From contig NXFV01000490.1 of assembly GCA_002803225.1 (NCBI GenBank), positions 105,481 through 169,480 on the forward strand: a stretch of DNA of 64,000 nt, in the 5' to 3' direction. This document shows, piece after piece, positions 44,890 to 57,552 of this stretch. Within the stretch, counting starts at the first letter, position 1. Every line of letters starts with the position of its first letter. The notes beneath the pieces were generated by a model. That model was not told the DNA's origin and did no database searches. It worked only from the letters and a program-made list of their open reading frames with translations. Origin of the DNA: Gamarada debralockiae. Taxonomy: Eukaryota; Ascomycota; Leotiomycetes; Helotiales; Hyphodiscaceae. The translations under genes were made by a program, and so were the position numbers.

Positions 44890-47690
44890 ATGTCTTCACG
44901 CCCTGAACTCAAGGTACGCACAATGAACTCCTCAATTGCCACTTCGTTCTAAGTTCCCTTCAGGTCGATGATGAAGGCGGCTTCATCAAATTCTTCAAGG
45001 CTTTGCCCGTCACAGACGATGATACCGTACGGGTCTTTGATCGAGGAGACTGGTACACAGCCCACGGCGACGATGCAGCTTTTATCGCCAGAACGGTCTA
45101 CAAAACTACTTCCGTCCTTCGACAACTCGGCAAAAATGATTCCACCGGCCTACCTTCAGTAACGATGACAATCACAGTCTATCGAAATTTCCTCCGAGAA
45201 GCCCTGTTTCGACTAGGAAAGAGAATCGAGGTTTGGGGAAGCACTGGCAAGGGACATTGGAAAGTCATAAAGCAGGCATCACCAGGAAATCTACAAGATG
45301 TTGAGGAAGAATTGGGAGGACAATTCGACGGAGCGCCAATCATACTTGCTGTCAAGGTGTCTGCGAAGGCTTCGGAGGCAAGGAATGTTGGTGTATGCTT
45401 CGCAGACGCTAGCGTACGAGAATTGGGAGTCAGCGAGTTCCTCGACAACGATTTATATTCGAACTTTGAGTCTCTGCTTATTCAGTTGGGCGTGAAGGAA
45501 TGTCTGATCCAGGTCGACAAGTCAGCCAAAGATCCCGAAATCACGAAGCTCAAGACGATTATCGATTCCTGCGGCATTGCCATCTCAGAACGGCCCAGTG
45601 GAGAATTTGGTACCAAAGATATCGATCAAGATCTATCTAGAATTTTGAAGGATGAGAAGGCTATAGGGACTCTACCACAAACGGATTTGAAGCTTGCAAT
45701 GGGATCTGCAGCAGCCCTGATTAAGTATCTTGGGGTTTTGCACGACCCTTCAAACTTCGGCCAGTATCAACTTTATCAGCACGATCTGTCCCAGTTCATG
45801 AAGCTGGATGCTTCAGCCCTTAAAGCTCTCAACCTCATGCCTGGACCTCGAGACGGCGCCAAAACTATGTCTCTTTACGGCCTCCTCAACCACTGCAAGA
45901 CTCCTGTAGGAAGCAGGCTGTTAGCACAATGGCTCAAGCAACCACTGATGAACTTGGAAGAGATCGACAAAAGGCAGCAGCTTGTCGAAGCTTTCGTCGA
46001 GGACACTGAACTCCGGCAAATCATGCAAGAGGAGCATTTACGCGCGATACCTGATCTATACCGCCTTGCAAAGAGATTCCAGAAGAAACAAGCCACCCTT
46101 GAAAACACGGTGACCATATACCAAGTTGTCCTCCGGTTACCCGCCTTCATCGTTTCTCTCGAAACTGTGATGGATGAGAAATACAAGGATCCACTCGACG
46201 CAATGTATACCACGCGACTCCGAGAACTCAATGACAGTCTCTCAAAGTTGGTAGAGATGGTAGAAACAACTGTTGATCTCGAGGCAGTGGACAACCACGA
46301 ATATAAAATCAAGCCCGAGTTCGATGATAGTTTACGCATTATCACAAAGAAGATCGACAAGCTGAGAGCCGAGATGGACGCCGAGCACAGGGCTGCGAGC
46401 AATGATCTTGGACAGGAGATGGACAAGAAGCTCTTCCTCGAACACCACAAAGTGTACGGCTGGTGCATGCGTCTTACGAGAACCGAGGCTGGTTGCATTC
46501 GAAACAAATCCCATTATCAGGAATGCCAAACCCAGAAGAACGGTGTCTACTTCACCACAAAGAAGCTGCAGAGTATTCGCAGAGAATTCGATCAGCTCTC
46601 AGAAAACTACAACCGCACGCAGAAAAGCTTAGTTGACGAGGTGGTCAGTGTTGCAGCTTCGTATTGCCCAGTCATTGAGCAATTGGCTGGCATATTGGCA
46701 CATCTGGATGTCATCGTCAGCTTTGCTCACTGTTCCGTCCATGCTCCCACATCCTATGTTCGACCAAATATGCATCCTCGTGGTGAAGGCGATACCATCT
46801 TGAAGGAAGCCAGACACCCCTGCATGGAAATGCAAGACGACATCCAATTCATCACCAACGATGTAACCCTCAAACGAGGCTCCTCTGAATTCCTAATCAT
46901 CACCGGTCCCAACATGGGCGGTAAATCAACCTACATCCGCCAAATCGGTGTCATCGCCCTCATGGCACAAGTAGGCTGTTTCGTCCCTTGCTCAGAAGCA
47001 GAACTCACAATCTTCGACTGCATCCTAGCACGAGTGGGAGCGAGCGATTCGCAACTCAAAGGCGTCTCGACATTCATGGCCGAAATGCTCGAAACTGCCA
47101 ATATCCTCAAATCTGCAACCTCAGAATCCCTAATCATCATTGATGAACTTGGTCGCGGTACGAGCACATACGATGGCTTCGGCCTTGCATGGGCCATCTC
47201 AGAGCACATCATCAAGGAAATCGGCTGTTTCTCCATGTTCGCCACACATTTCCACGAGCTCACCGCACTCGTGGATTCATACCCACAAGTGCAGAACCTA
47301 CACGTCGTCGCTCACATTGATGACAACGGGAAAGCGAAACGTGAAGTCACGCTCCTTTATAAAGTGGAAGAGGGAATCTGCGATCAGAGTTTCGGCATCC
47401 ATGTAGCGGAGCTGGTGAGGTTCCCGGAGAAGGTGGTTAATATGGCGAAGCGGAAGGCGGATGAGTTGGAGGATTTCACGAGCAAGCATGAGGGGCAGGC
47501 GATTAAGTATGAGAAGAAGGATGTCGAGGAGGGCAGTGCGTTGTTGAAGGATGTGCTTGTGAGGTGGAAGGAGGAGTGTGAGGGGAAGGGGTTGAGTAAG
47601 GAGGATATGGTGGGGAAGATGAGAGAACTGGTGTTGGCGGATGAGAAGTTGTTGAACAATCCTTTCTTTCAGAGTGTTAAGGCTCTGTGA
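44890..47690 (+). CDS. MSH2: DNA mismatch repair protein Msh2
   Basis: A 24-nt first exon (44890-44913, MSSRPELK), an intron of 50 bp, then exon 2 44964-47690, giving 916 residues. The N-terminal mismatch-binding domain begins DDEGGFIKFFKALP and DTVRVFDRGDWYTAHG. Core and lever regions follow (LNLMPGPRDGAKTMSLYGLL, TPVGSRLLAQWLKQPL). The ABC ATPase has Walker A TGPNMGGKSTYIRQIG (about residue 653), the signature STFMAEMLETANIL, Walker B/D-loop IIDELGRGTSTYDGFGLAWA (about 733) and the FATHFHELT switch. It pairs with Msh6 or Msh3 to recognise mismatches. The first exon completes the family's usual N-terminus. Confidence 0.97.
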
Positions 47691-48199
47691 GCTGTAATGG
47701 GAGTATGAAGTTTGGCGTTCTGTGTGAGTAAAGTGGCGGCTGGCTGGCTTTCGAGGGTTATCAAATAGGGGCTCTAACTGTATAATGCAAACTCTTTGGC
47801 AAATGACTCAATCTCACTAAACGATGAAATTTACTTGTGAACTTGGATGGGCAAGCTCATGACGACTGGTTTTGCTTGTCGTGGAGACCGAACTTGGCAT
47901 TTATGCTAAGTAGTATACTGGTCAACTTTATTGACCAGTCTAGTTTGATTCAAAGCCCATTGATCATCAGCATAGATCATGGCACACTGGAGCAACTTCA
48001 GGGACGCCACATCGATGTCTAGAAGCCGAGGCCAGCATCGTCTGCTCTTCAGTTCGCCACTTTGCAAGTCGTACCATCCTCTGCCACGACTGGGATAAAT
48101 GGCTAACGCCGATCTCTACCAAGCAAGCCCAAGAGTTTGCGGTAGCAAGATCTAGCTCTGTCCTCGTACATAATTCATCTGTCATTCCTCATCCATCGT
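47691..48199. other. Convergent region, MSH2 and RRP6
   Basis: 509 bp between converging stops; only short frames. Confidence 0.5.
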
Positions 48200-50881
48200 T
48201 CAACCCTTAAAAGTATGGCTCTTCCCCGGCCTCTCCGTCTGTAATCTCCTCATTCCCTTCGGCGCATCCGCACTCTTCGCATACGGATCAAACGGCTTCT
48301 TGCGTTTCTTATCCCGTTCCAGATCTCCACCATTCTTCTTTCCATGAAGTACCGATTCAGCTTTGCTATAATCGAACGGCTCTTCGTCCTCCATTTCCTC
48401 AGAATCCGCTGCTGCAGCTGCATTTTTCTCTTCCTTTAGTTGAGCCTTCCGTGCTCGTTTCACGGCCTTTCGTACAGCTTTTCGCTCGGCCTTCTCGCGA
48501 GCTTCCTCCTCCGCTTCTTCGTTCAATGAGATGTCGTATTCGCCAGTCGGTTCGTTTGGTTCTGAAACGGCCTCGATCTTTCTCTTGCCCCCACGCTTGA
48601 GAACAAATGCCTCTTCCTCGAGCTTTGCTGTTATTGTAGCGGGTTGGCTAGGAGTTTCAATTTGAGTTCGTGATCGATCTGTCAGAGCACCGGTACCAGC
48701 TTGAGACGTCGATTGTGCCTCCTCAAATATCTCATATGACAGTGCCGGTAACGGAACAGCAAGTCTCATATCATCACTCTTGACCGCGGGAGCATCCCAT
48801 ATGCTGCTTCCAAAAGCGCTGCCCCAGAAAGAGGACTCCTCGCTTCGAAGCTGGCCCTCGTCCATGACTGCCACGAGAGTGTTCGCCGTAGCAGATTTGG
48901 CAGCTACTGAGGGAAGATTGGCCTTTGCGATCGCACCAACTGAATCGGGACGAAGCACATCCATCATGCTTGGGCCATCCTTTCCAGTTGCCTTAGCTGA
49001 TTTGATCAGAGCCAATAATTCTCCTGTGCGGGACTTCACGCTGTGGGAGATCGGATGGGCAATTCCGAGTAGAGCAACCATGTCGTGTGGCATCAACTTA
49101 GCAATGCTGAATATGACGTGGTTTGGCATTACGAAAGCCGTGCTATCATCGTCGATTCGTGCTATTTCGTCTCTCCACGCATGGACTGCTCTGAAGACTG
49201 CAAATTGCTCGTTGTTGAATAGAGATGGCGTCTTCATGAGGAGTGTATACCATCCACCAGGGCCTTTGCCAGTGTCTGCATTATAGACCTGGCGCTCGTA
49301 ACGGAGAAGGGATGTCTCTTTGGACTTCTGGAGAACGATTTCAATCCGGTTCTCCTCAGGCACTTCGGGCTTGGTTCGGTATATTAGTTCGTTTCGCATG
49401 TTATCGTAAATGTAAAGAAGGAAATGGGTATCAGATCTCGCGTAGAAGAACATCTCTTCAGGTAATGGACTTGGCCAGGATTAGTAAAGCTACGACGGGA
49501 ATACAGCATTCAAGTCTCACCGAATTCTCCAATCTGCAAGCTGGTATTTTTTGTCCGCATCGAAATCAATGAACTTCTTCAGCAAGAAAGCCAGACTTCC
49601 TCCTTCGTATCCGAGAGTTCGACTTGCATGGTGGGTATCAAATAATCCAACGATATAGAGACCGAGATCTCGCTGGAGCCAAACGATATCCATGAATGCG
49701 CCGTGAAGCACCTAAATCGTTAGAGAGCTGCTGACAAGGCGAACAAAAATGAAATGTACCTTAATGATGTTTGGGTCTGCAAAGACTTCGTTGAGAATTT
49801 GAAGGTCCTGTCTCCAAGGCTTCAAAGTGTCCACAATCCAGTCTTTGTGACGAGTGCTAATTTGCATTAGTGATACCATACCAACGTAGGACCGAACATC
49901 ATGATGTTCAAGATCGACAGCGATTTCCTTGGCGGTCTTGAGCTCCTGCAGCATCTCCAATACGCCTTCTAGTGTGTCAACAAAGGTTGCTGAAGTAGTC
50001 TCAACGGGGAGGTATGGGATTGGATCTGCTTTCTGATAGACAGTAGCTGGGTATTGGAGTTGTAGGATTTCTGTTTCGTATGGATGTTTGTATCTAAATC
50101 TATCATCAGTTGTTGCTCTTGTATTTCCCATCCTCCTCAACTTTTCTTTGATTTAGAGTGCGCCCTCTTCTGGCGCTTGCTTAAGCCCTCAGGTCTAGAG
50201 GCTTCTGGTGGGAGTATAGTATAAGTAATGGCAAAAAAAAACCGGTGTAGTCATACTGTGTCTGGTCGAAGTCATCCGTGAACGTGCCTAGACTCTCTTC
50301 CAGTGGTATTATGGCATGGGGCTTGGTCGTAAGAAGAGGTTTCCAAGGAGAATTATCGCCATTGTCCGGCTTCACGTTGAAGGCAAGCTGGGGCTTGACG
50401 AGGTTCTGCGTACGAAATGCATTTCCTAAGGTACCGGTTGGCTTCTTGGATTTCGATGTTCCCTGCCAAGGTGTAAGCTTTCAAGATCTATTGCCAAGTC
50501 CGAGGTTGAGTTAACCTGTTCACCAAACAGCGACTCCTTGCGTTTGATCACACCAGTATACTCGTCGAGGGAAGTGTCGGCCTTCTCCAGCAAGGAATCC
50601 AGCACATCCACCACACTGCGCCAATTGTTCTCCACATCTTCCTGGTCCTCCAAGATGGGAGCTGTCAGCTCTGATATAGAAGAGGCAGATTTGAGTAGTG
50701 CGTTTGACAATCCAAGCAGTCGCGCACTTTGTTCGTCCAGAGAAGTGCCCAGCTCAGGGTTAAGTGATCGTTGGAATCCCAAATCCTCGGAGGAGATTTG
50801 GCCGGAAGTTCTCGTTGTCGAAATCAGCGCAGCCTGGATTTGATCCTGCAGGGACTTGAAGTCCTGAGTTTCATCCATCAT
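48200..50881 (-). CDS. RRP6: Nuclear exosome 3'-5' exoribonuclease Rrp6
   Basis: Five exons: 50881-50516, 50462-50257, 50093-49760, 49711-49521 and 49469-48200, giving 788 residues. The start is ATGATG; either Met is possible. The N-terminal PMC2NT region ([20 protein letters not shown]) binds Rrp47. The DEDD-Y exonuclease shows [20 protein letters not shown], then [20 protein letters not shown] and [13 protein letters not shown], followed by [20 protein letters not shown]. The HRDC domain starts near [20 protein letters not shown]. The C-terminus is basic and nucleolar-like. The last acceptor is AAG rather than CAG/TAG, but it alone keeps the frame and follows a CTAAT branch site. It is divergent from MDM35 over 212 bp. 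Confidence 0.95.
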
Positions 50882-51093
50882 TTGCTACGTTCTGAATCCG
50901 TCCAGAAATTCTTTGGTGTTGAAAAGCTGAGGTCTACAAAATATCCCATGCCTTAAAAAATATCCCTGCTCACGTCGGCGAATCTAAGGGCCGACATTTT
51001 TCTTAGCGTGTGTGGTCCCTGTAACTATTTGGAGCTCCCTTGTCTTCCGAAAGAAGGCTGCTTTCCAATCGAATATCAAAACAACTTTACAAA

Positions 51094-51538
51094 ATGTCTT
51101 CCTCACTGGCTCCTGAGTGTAACGAGGTGAAAGAGTAGGCTATCCAATGGCATTTATATCTCAGTTTCATTAACTTTCTTTTAGACGCTACGATTCATGC
51201 TTCCTCAAGTGGTACAGCGAAAGTGCGTCATTCGCCACCCTTCATTCAAACTCGAGGCTAAAGCTAACTTCTCAAAGAATATCTTCGAGGAAAGGGCACC
51301 ACAGATGAATGTGCTGCTTTATTTAAAGATTACAAGCACTGTTTAACTGTTGGTCATATTCCCCTTCAGAAACTTTTCCAAATTTAATTTTCCACAGAGT
51401 GCGTTGAAGGATCGTGGAATTGACAAGATGCTGGAGGAGGCAAGAGACGATCATAAGGAGAGCGATGCAATACACATGAGACGGAAATGTGAGTGTAAGA
51501 CTGATTCCGGGTGGGCGATTACTAACAGTTGCATAGGA
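51094..51538 (+). CDS. MDM35: Mitochondrial intermembrane-space protein Mdm35 (TRIAP1)
   Basis: Five exons: 51094-51134, 51187-51224, 51278-51348, 51398-51488 and 51537-51538, giving 80 residues. Splicing reveals a twin CX9C protein: CNEVKERYDSC then CAALFKDYKHC, with exactly nine residues in each loop, and the family motif FLKWYSEKYLRGKGTTDECA. Mdm35 is imported by the Mia40 disulfide relay and carries Ups1/Ups2 lipid-transfer proteins that move phosphatidic acid and phosphatidylserine. The final intron splits the stop codon (T|GA), so the last coding exon has two bases. No frame of useful size shows this gene without splicing. Confidence 0.88.
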
Positions 51539-52249
51539 GACATGGAGTCGATCGTTTAGTAAAATTTGTACTGGTACAGCTGCATTGAAACGGTGTTAGG
51601 AATTGGGGGAAAGGTGCATCTGGGGGACTCTGCTCTTGCTCAAAATTGATATCCACTTGTCAACTACTTCCAAAAGTTTGTACTATTATGTATTCCAGGA
51701 CTCGCTTTCTACATTGGGTACGCTGGGCCAGTTTCAGTGAGTCGATCGAGTCCAGCGGCCAGACTTGGAGGAAAGAGGGATCTCACACGGGATATCCTCT
51801 TGAACTACAGGTATTTCAGGGTCGAGTATAATTTGGAATTTGGAAACCCTCAAGAGACATCCCGAATTCGCATCTCTAGAATACCAAGTCTGAAGGCCAT
51901 ACCAAAGAGGCTAAGGAACGGTGAGGTCGTCGTCACTCTTCTGACACGTGATTCAAGAAAGCTTAATTTCACACCCCTGCAAGGTTAAATGTTCGCAAGA
52001 GATGAACTTCAGCCTTCCCCAGAAGTCACACTCTCCACAGCAACGTGAACTTGCGAATAGCCTCGTCTTCTTGTCAATCATGTGGGAGAATTCATCCTAA
52101 ATTCAACAACTGGTCAAGATCCCTGGTCTGCGAAACCTCGAACCGATTTGTCCCAAGCCCAAGCTCGCTGCAATCGGCCGCGCAGCTGTTCTTTTCTGAC
52201 TCGCGTCCTCTTCACATCACGGTGATGCGCCAGCAATAGAAGGAGATTC
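51539..52249. other. Intergenic region, MDM35 to the small membrane gene
   Basis: 711 bp. MDM35 3' flank, then a few frames under 85 codons without motifs. Confidence 0.5.
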
Positions 52250-52538
52250 ATGCACCCCTTCTCTATTCTCACTCTTGCGATCTTCGTAGCCGGCTACATC
52301 ACTGCGAGGTGGGATCTGGTAACGAGACTTTATGAACTTGCAATCTTCGCCTGGGACCACGGAGTTGTGGTATGCAACATCTCCCTCCCTTCCCCCAGAA
52401 CAGATGCTGATATTAAATATGCAGACCCGCACCGCCAAAGGATTCGCAATTCTCTCGATCTTCTTCTTCTTATTCATCATACCTGTCGAGAGACTCGCCT
52501 CGAGGGAGACACACTTGGTAGGGAAGCATACATTCTGA
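52250..52538 (+). CDS. Small two-segment membrane protein, unknown
   Basis: Two exons, 52250-52369 and 52425-52538 (intron 55 bp, GTATGC..GCAG with a CTGAT branch site), giving 77 residues. The spliced product has two hydrophobic stretches, PFSILTLAIFVAGYITARW near the N-terminus and GFAILSIFFFLFIIPVERLA near the C-terminus, joined by DLVTRLYELAIFAWDHGVVT. The unspliced frame loses the second segment, which supports the intron. It resembles small conserved membrane proteins of filamentous ascomycetes. It ends 116 bp before GPI1 on the same strand. Function is unknown, and the exact C-terminus could change if a second intron begins at GTAGGG (about 52518). Confidence 0.6.
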
Positions 52539-52654
52539 CATTGGCTATAGCTAATTCTAGCAGCATCCAAGGTCAGGAAGTGCCGGCATATCTGCGCGCG
52601 AACAATTGAGACGTCGAGGGTCATTCTAGGGCAGATCGGACCCAAAAACCTGTC

Positions 52655-54979
52655 ATGCCCGCGCATGATGGTCTTATGAGAATATTCTGGCCGCTGGACA
52701 TACCAAGAACAGATTCAACTGGGATAATAGTGGGCTGGAGGAACTCGGGACTTGATGTCTTCGTCGTGGCGATCTTGGAGGATGTTGACGTGAGTTCTGA
52801 TATGGATCAGGATGTTCTTGACTGACGCAAGAGAAGGCGCGCAACGTGGAAAATGCTTTGAAGGTTGGAACTTTATTTCGCAGTGCCAGTCACCCTATCA
52901 CGCGAATATACGAACTATGCGGGCAATCCTCGATGCATGTTCTGGGCTTGGCAAATTCCCCTACAGTCGAAGTCGATCACCTGCAGATGCATGCGACCAC
53001 AAGGCCGGGACTCAAAGTACCTCAAATATCATGCGCTAGAGCCTCCACGATACAGGTCATCATGTTCGAGCGACCACTACCGAACAGAATGCAGTACATA
53101 TCCCTAGATCCGATTTCGTTGGCCTTGGGGGATAAGGCTGAGAAGACAATTCATGCGCCAGGGAACGTTGATGCGGAAGAGGAGAAGGAGGAGATGAAGA
53201 ACCGGAAGAGGACGAAAGACCTGATTGAGAAATTGAAACTTCACACAGTCGTCAAACATCCTCCCTCACCAAAGGAAAAGGCCCTGGAAAGAATTGTGAA
53301 TCAGATAAATTGCGCCTTTGAGCTCCATGAACTTCTACAAAAGAACATCTCACTCGTGGGGAGACGGTCACGGCGGAGTTTAAGTGTGTCAGAAAGAGTC
53401 GTTGAGTCTGCTACGAGCATGCGCGACTTTGTTGTCATGGCCATCTGGCAACTGATAACCGTCTACATATACCCAATACTGCGAAGAGCCTTCATCATCG
53501 GGCTTCTCTGTCACAGGGTAGTCGCTGAGGCGCTCCTACTTGTGCTGGAGTGGAGGGCAAAGCCTGATTATGCCGCTTTGAAAGACATATCTGCAACCGC
53601 TCAGCAGGTGGAAATCCGACTCCAGCAATTTTGCTACTGGCCAATGCAGTATGTCACACTACGGAAGCGGAAAAATGACTGGGAAAGTGTTACAACGAGT
53701 CATCCAGACTATATCAGATTTTACAATAGTCTCTGGTTAGTCGCCAATGATGTGATCATTGGCATTGCTCTCGGGTCGTATATCATAGACAACTCGGCGT
53801 GGGTCGCTGAATCTATCAGCGAGATCTTGAGCATGTACTCCATCGCCGCTTTGCAAAGGACGATTTTATGGCTGAAGGACTGGCCTGCTGGTTTGAAGTT
53901 GAACAATGAACTGGCTGCCTTCCTCGGTGACTTGTTCTTGTGGGTTATTGATCACTGGTCAAGTAAGTATTTGTTCTCTTCGCTGATTTACGATCATAGC
54001 TGATTCTTATAGACTGTATCGAAGCTCTACGGCCAGTCCTGCCACACCTCATATGGTTCATCGGCTTCTCAAGCTTTGCAGGTGCAAGCATGCCAATCGC
54101 TCTCTTTTCAGACCTACTCTCGATCTTAACTCTTCACATCTATTCCTTCTATCTGGCCTCCGCCCGAATCTTTAACTGGCAATACACCATCCTAATCTCC
54201 CTCTTCCATCTCTTCCGTGGGAAGAAGCACAATGTACTACGAAGACGTATCGACTCCTGCGACTACGATCTCGATCAGCTTCTCCTAGGCACCATCTTAT
54301 TCACTTTACTTTTCTTCTTGCTACCTACGGTAATTGTATTTTACCTCACATTTGCATGTTCGCGCATGGCGATCATCTCCTTGAAAGCCGTTCTAGATAC
54401 GCTGCTTGCATGCTTGAACCATTTCCCGCTTTTTGCTCTCATGTTACGAGTTAAAGACTCGCAACGACTACCAGGTACGTCTCCTCTACCTCCTTCCAAT
54501 ATTCTAAACTGATAATAAACAGGCGGCATTCGTTTTGAACTTCGAGATACCCAACAACTAGCTTATCCAACCCCCGACTCCCCCTCCCCACCACCAACCT
54601 CCTACATCTACCTCAAGGTACATCCCCCTCCCTTCCCCATCTCATCCATCACTTCTCCCCACTAACAAACACCCAGTCCGTCCCCCTAACCTTCCGCGCA
54701 ATGTTCCACCAATACTTCCAACTGGGCCATCGCATCCGCAAGCACTACCTCTCACCACGCGTCCTTCTCTGTCTTGCAACAGGCAAATTCGTGCCGCCCA
54801 TCCACCGTAAGAATCTCTACAGTCTCCAATACAGCATGTTACCTGCTCGGCGAGCGGGCATCATGGATATGTGGCATGCTTTGACGACAAACGTGACGGT
54901 GAAGTACGCGCCGTATTTTGATGTCAAGATGAACGGGAAACGGCTGAATGGGAATAGCAGAAGGCATTATGCTCATTGA
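52655..54979 (+). CDS. GPI1: GPI-GlcNAc transferase complex subunit Gpi1 (PIG-Q)
   Basis: Five exons: 52655-52789, 52834-53962, 54013-54474, 54523-54617 and 54677-54979, giving 707 residues. The N-terminus MPAHDGLMRIFWPLDIPRTD precedes a cytosolic region. Many membrane segments follow: VVMAIWQLITVYIYPILRRA, LWLVANDVIIGIALGSYIID, PHLIWFIGFSSFAGASMPIA and GTILFTLLFFLLPTVIVFYL. After the last intron comes VPLTFRAMFHQYFQLGHRIR. The Gpi1/PIG-Q family supports the first step of GPI-anchor synthesis at the ER, moving GlcNAc to phosphatidylinositol with Gpi3 (PIG-A). The first exon and the short 95-nt exon are needed for the full family pattern. Confidence 0.94.
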
Positions 54980-55448
54980 GGATGGTGGGAGGGGAGGAAG
55001 ACTTTCTTGTATATATTTTGCGAGAATTGTACGTACTGTAATGATAAGAAGAGAGCTTCCCAATACCATTGTGGTAACCCAGCTTCGAACGTCAGGTGGA
55101 TACTCAGATTCATTGCCGTTTGTTACAGTCACATTTGCTTGTACTCATCGTATTTTGATTTGTTGATTATTTGAGGTATAGTAGCTCGTATAAGGGAAGA
55201 CATAAACGCCCTCTCTTCGCTTCCTATAATCAGAGCCATGATTGCCAGCAGCAATGATACATGTTCCCTCCAACTCCATGCATGCAATATCGACATAGAA
55301 TGTCTCGAGAATACCTAATCCCATACCAAACAAATGTTTAACAAGCCATCGATCACCCGTCCATCCATCCATACGATACACATACATCAGCAATATAGAG
55401 TACTGAGACCCGCAAGCTATCAAGTGTCCGCCAAATTCAATAAAGAGG
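54980..55448. other. Convergent region, GPI1 and SAK-HAD gene
   Basis: 469 bp between converging 3' ends; no supported gene. Confidence 0.5.
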
Positions 55449-57300
55449 TCAGAAGTACTGCAACTCGCCGCCCTGCTGACCTCCCTTATTGCCCTTACTC
55501 TGCATCTGCTGCTGATACTGTTGGTATTGCTGAAACTGCTGCTGAACGAGCTGTTGAGGAGTCTGGTATTGTTTTTGAAGCGGTGGGAAATCCTCGTATG
55601 CGACGGCCACGTTGTAGCCCGAAGAGGGAGAGCCATTTGACTTCTCACCAACGTCATCCAGTGACCGATAGTTGTAGCCGCCTCCTCGCCCTCTACCTCG
55701 ACCACCTCCTCCACCACGGCCGCCACCCCGTCCACGCTGGTTTCCATTCCCACGGTAGTTGTTCTTTCCGCCACCTCGTCCCCCGCCATGGTTTTGCTGA
55801 TAGCCTCCGCCTCGTCCACCACGGCTGTGTCCAAATTCATGGGAGTTACTCGAGTGTCTGAGAGACGCCTCGTCATCTTGAGCATGCTTGCGCTTGAATG
55901 ACTTATTCGGGAAGAGACTCTCGTACTCATTCTCTTGCGGATCCTCATCTTCAATCCGAAGGATAACCTTCTCACCAACAGTGCTGTCGAACTGGATCTG
56001 CTTCTCCTTTGGGACAGGCTGCCAGTTCTGGATCTTACCTGCATCGATAGGCTTCGCGCCCTTGCGCAGAGCAAGGACGACGATGGGGACAGGGTTCTCT
56101 GTGTAGATCTTCTTGGTCTCTGGGACGGGTCGTACTTGAGCTGCCCAGATTCTGTTCTCAAAGACAGCTGTGCCTGTCACTTCCCAGGTCGTCTTGCTGC
56201 CCATTCCTCCCACCTTCTCCAATATGCTATTGTTGCAAGGACGGGGAGTGATGAGGACGTTGTTTGCGTGAAACTTCATCTCTGTCTCTGGCATGTTGGG
56301 TGGCAGCTGAGCTAGAGTAAGTAATCTCTGACTGTCAGTCTCGTTGATCAAATAGCCGGTATAGAAAACTGTCTTCTTGATCTGAAGTCGCTTTCTGCTT
56401 CTTGCGCCCGTGGCCGCAGCATTGTGATCATTGATGATCCGCTGGACCTCTGCAACCTCTTGCACAGGATCGAGGACAGTAGATCCGTCTGCCACTTGGA
56501 CTACTTCAGCGGTGATTGGGCCACGCGTTGGGTAACCTCCAATGCCATTCTGGCGCTTGTTGTAGTCGGTGAAGAAATCTCTGAAACCCTTGACGTGTCT
56601 TGGTCTGTCTTCGTAGATACGTATCTCTTCCGCCTTCTTGTATGTCTCCACCAGACTCATCAAGAACTCCTGCTTGAATGCCATGGTACTCGAGAACTTT
56701 TGGTTGCTTGGTCCAGCCGCTGGCTTCAAGCCTACCATGTCGAACTCCAGACCTTTGCTACCAACCATCCTCTTTATTAATTCCCCAAAGTTGCCTTCAG
56801 CACGTCCGGTGAGGAGGACCGTAATCGCGTCTTTTTGCTGCATACTTAGTTGTACGAGTTCAACAATTCGCTCGTTCCACCATCCCTCCCAGGCGCGAGG
56901 TTCCTCCTTCTCGAGACCTTCTCCCGTTGCCGCCAGTATTCTCGAATCATGCCACCAGCCACCGGTCGCGAACGTCTCTTGTGTCTGCAGAAAGCCTATC
57001 GTGGGTCCGGTCCATAGCTTGTTGTTAGGGACGGGGCTGTTGAAGACTTGGGAACGTATTAGCAGATACAACTTCGAGTCACGAAGGGAGGGACTCACGG
57101 GTGTTGTCAAAATCGTAGACATGAATAGACTTAATCTTGTCAATAGCTGTACTTAGTCAGTAATCGCACACCTATATGCATAGCAACGTAGTCCTACCTG
57201 GAAGCTGCTTGTTCGCAACAGACCAGCGATTGAGGGCTGTTAAAGTATGCGTGGTCGCCCCATTGGTACTCGAGTAGAGGCCATTGGTATTCGATGCCAT
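55449..57300 (-). CDS. Swiss-Army-Knife RNA repair-like HAD protein with RGG tail
   Basis: Three exons: 57300-57198, 57146-57099 (48 nt) and 57046-55449, giving 582 residues. The HAD motif I, IHVYDFDNTLFNSPVPNN, is assembled across exons 2 and 3, with an intron between T and L/F. It continues KLWTGPTIGFLQTQETFATG and ITVLLTGRAEGNFGELIKRM (motif II with T). The N-terminal half matches the SAK-type HAD domain seen in fungal proteins proposed to act in RNA repair; the substrate is unknown. The C-terminal third is RGG-rich (GGRGGGYQQNHGGGRGGG), then Gln-rich (QQLVQQQFQQYQQYQQQMQS), typical of RNA-binding, phase-separating tails. The second acceptor is AAG. It is divergent from the DUF167 gene over 252 bp. 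Confidence 0.85.
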
Positions 57301-57552
57301 GATGGACCGGAATACTGCGCCAAATGTGCGCAGTCCTTTCAGTAATTGAGGCAGTTTCTGTTGTTAGAAGAGAACGGATGGTGATGGGGTTGGAATTTGA
57401 AGTTGGAAGTCGAGGTCGAGTTGTGGTTCACTTGTTCCTGCGGAGTCGAATTTCTCGAGGTTGAGGATTTCGCTTGCGAAAATCAGCCATTTCATATCGT
57501 CCTCGACTCGTGGTGCGTTTTCTGGCTCTATAAAACCGGCAATAGCAGAGCA

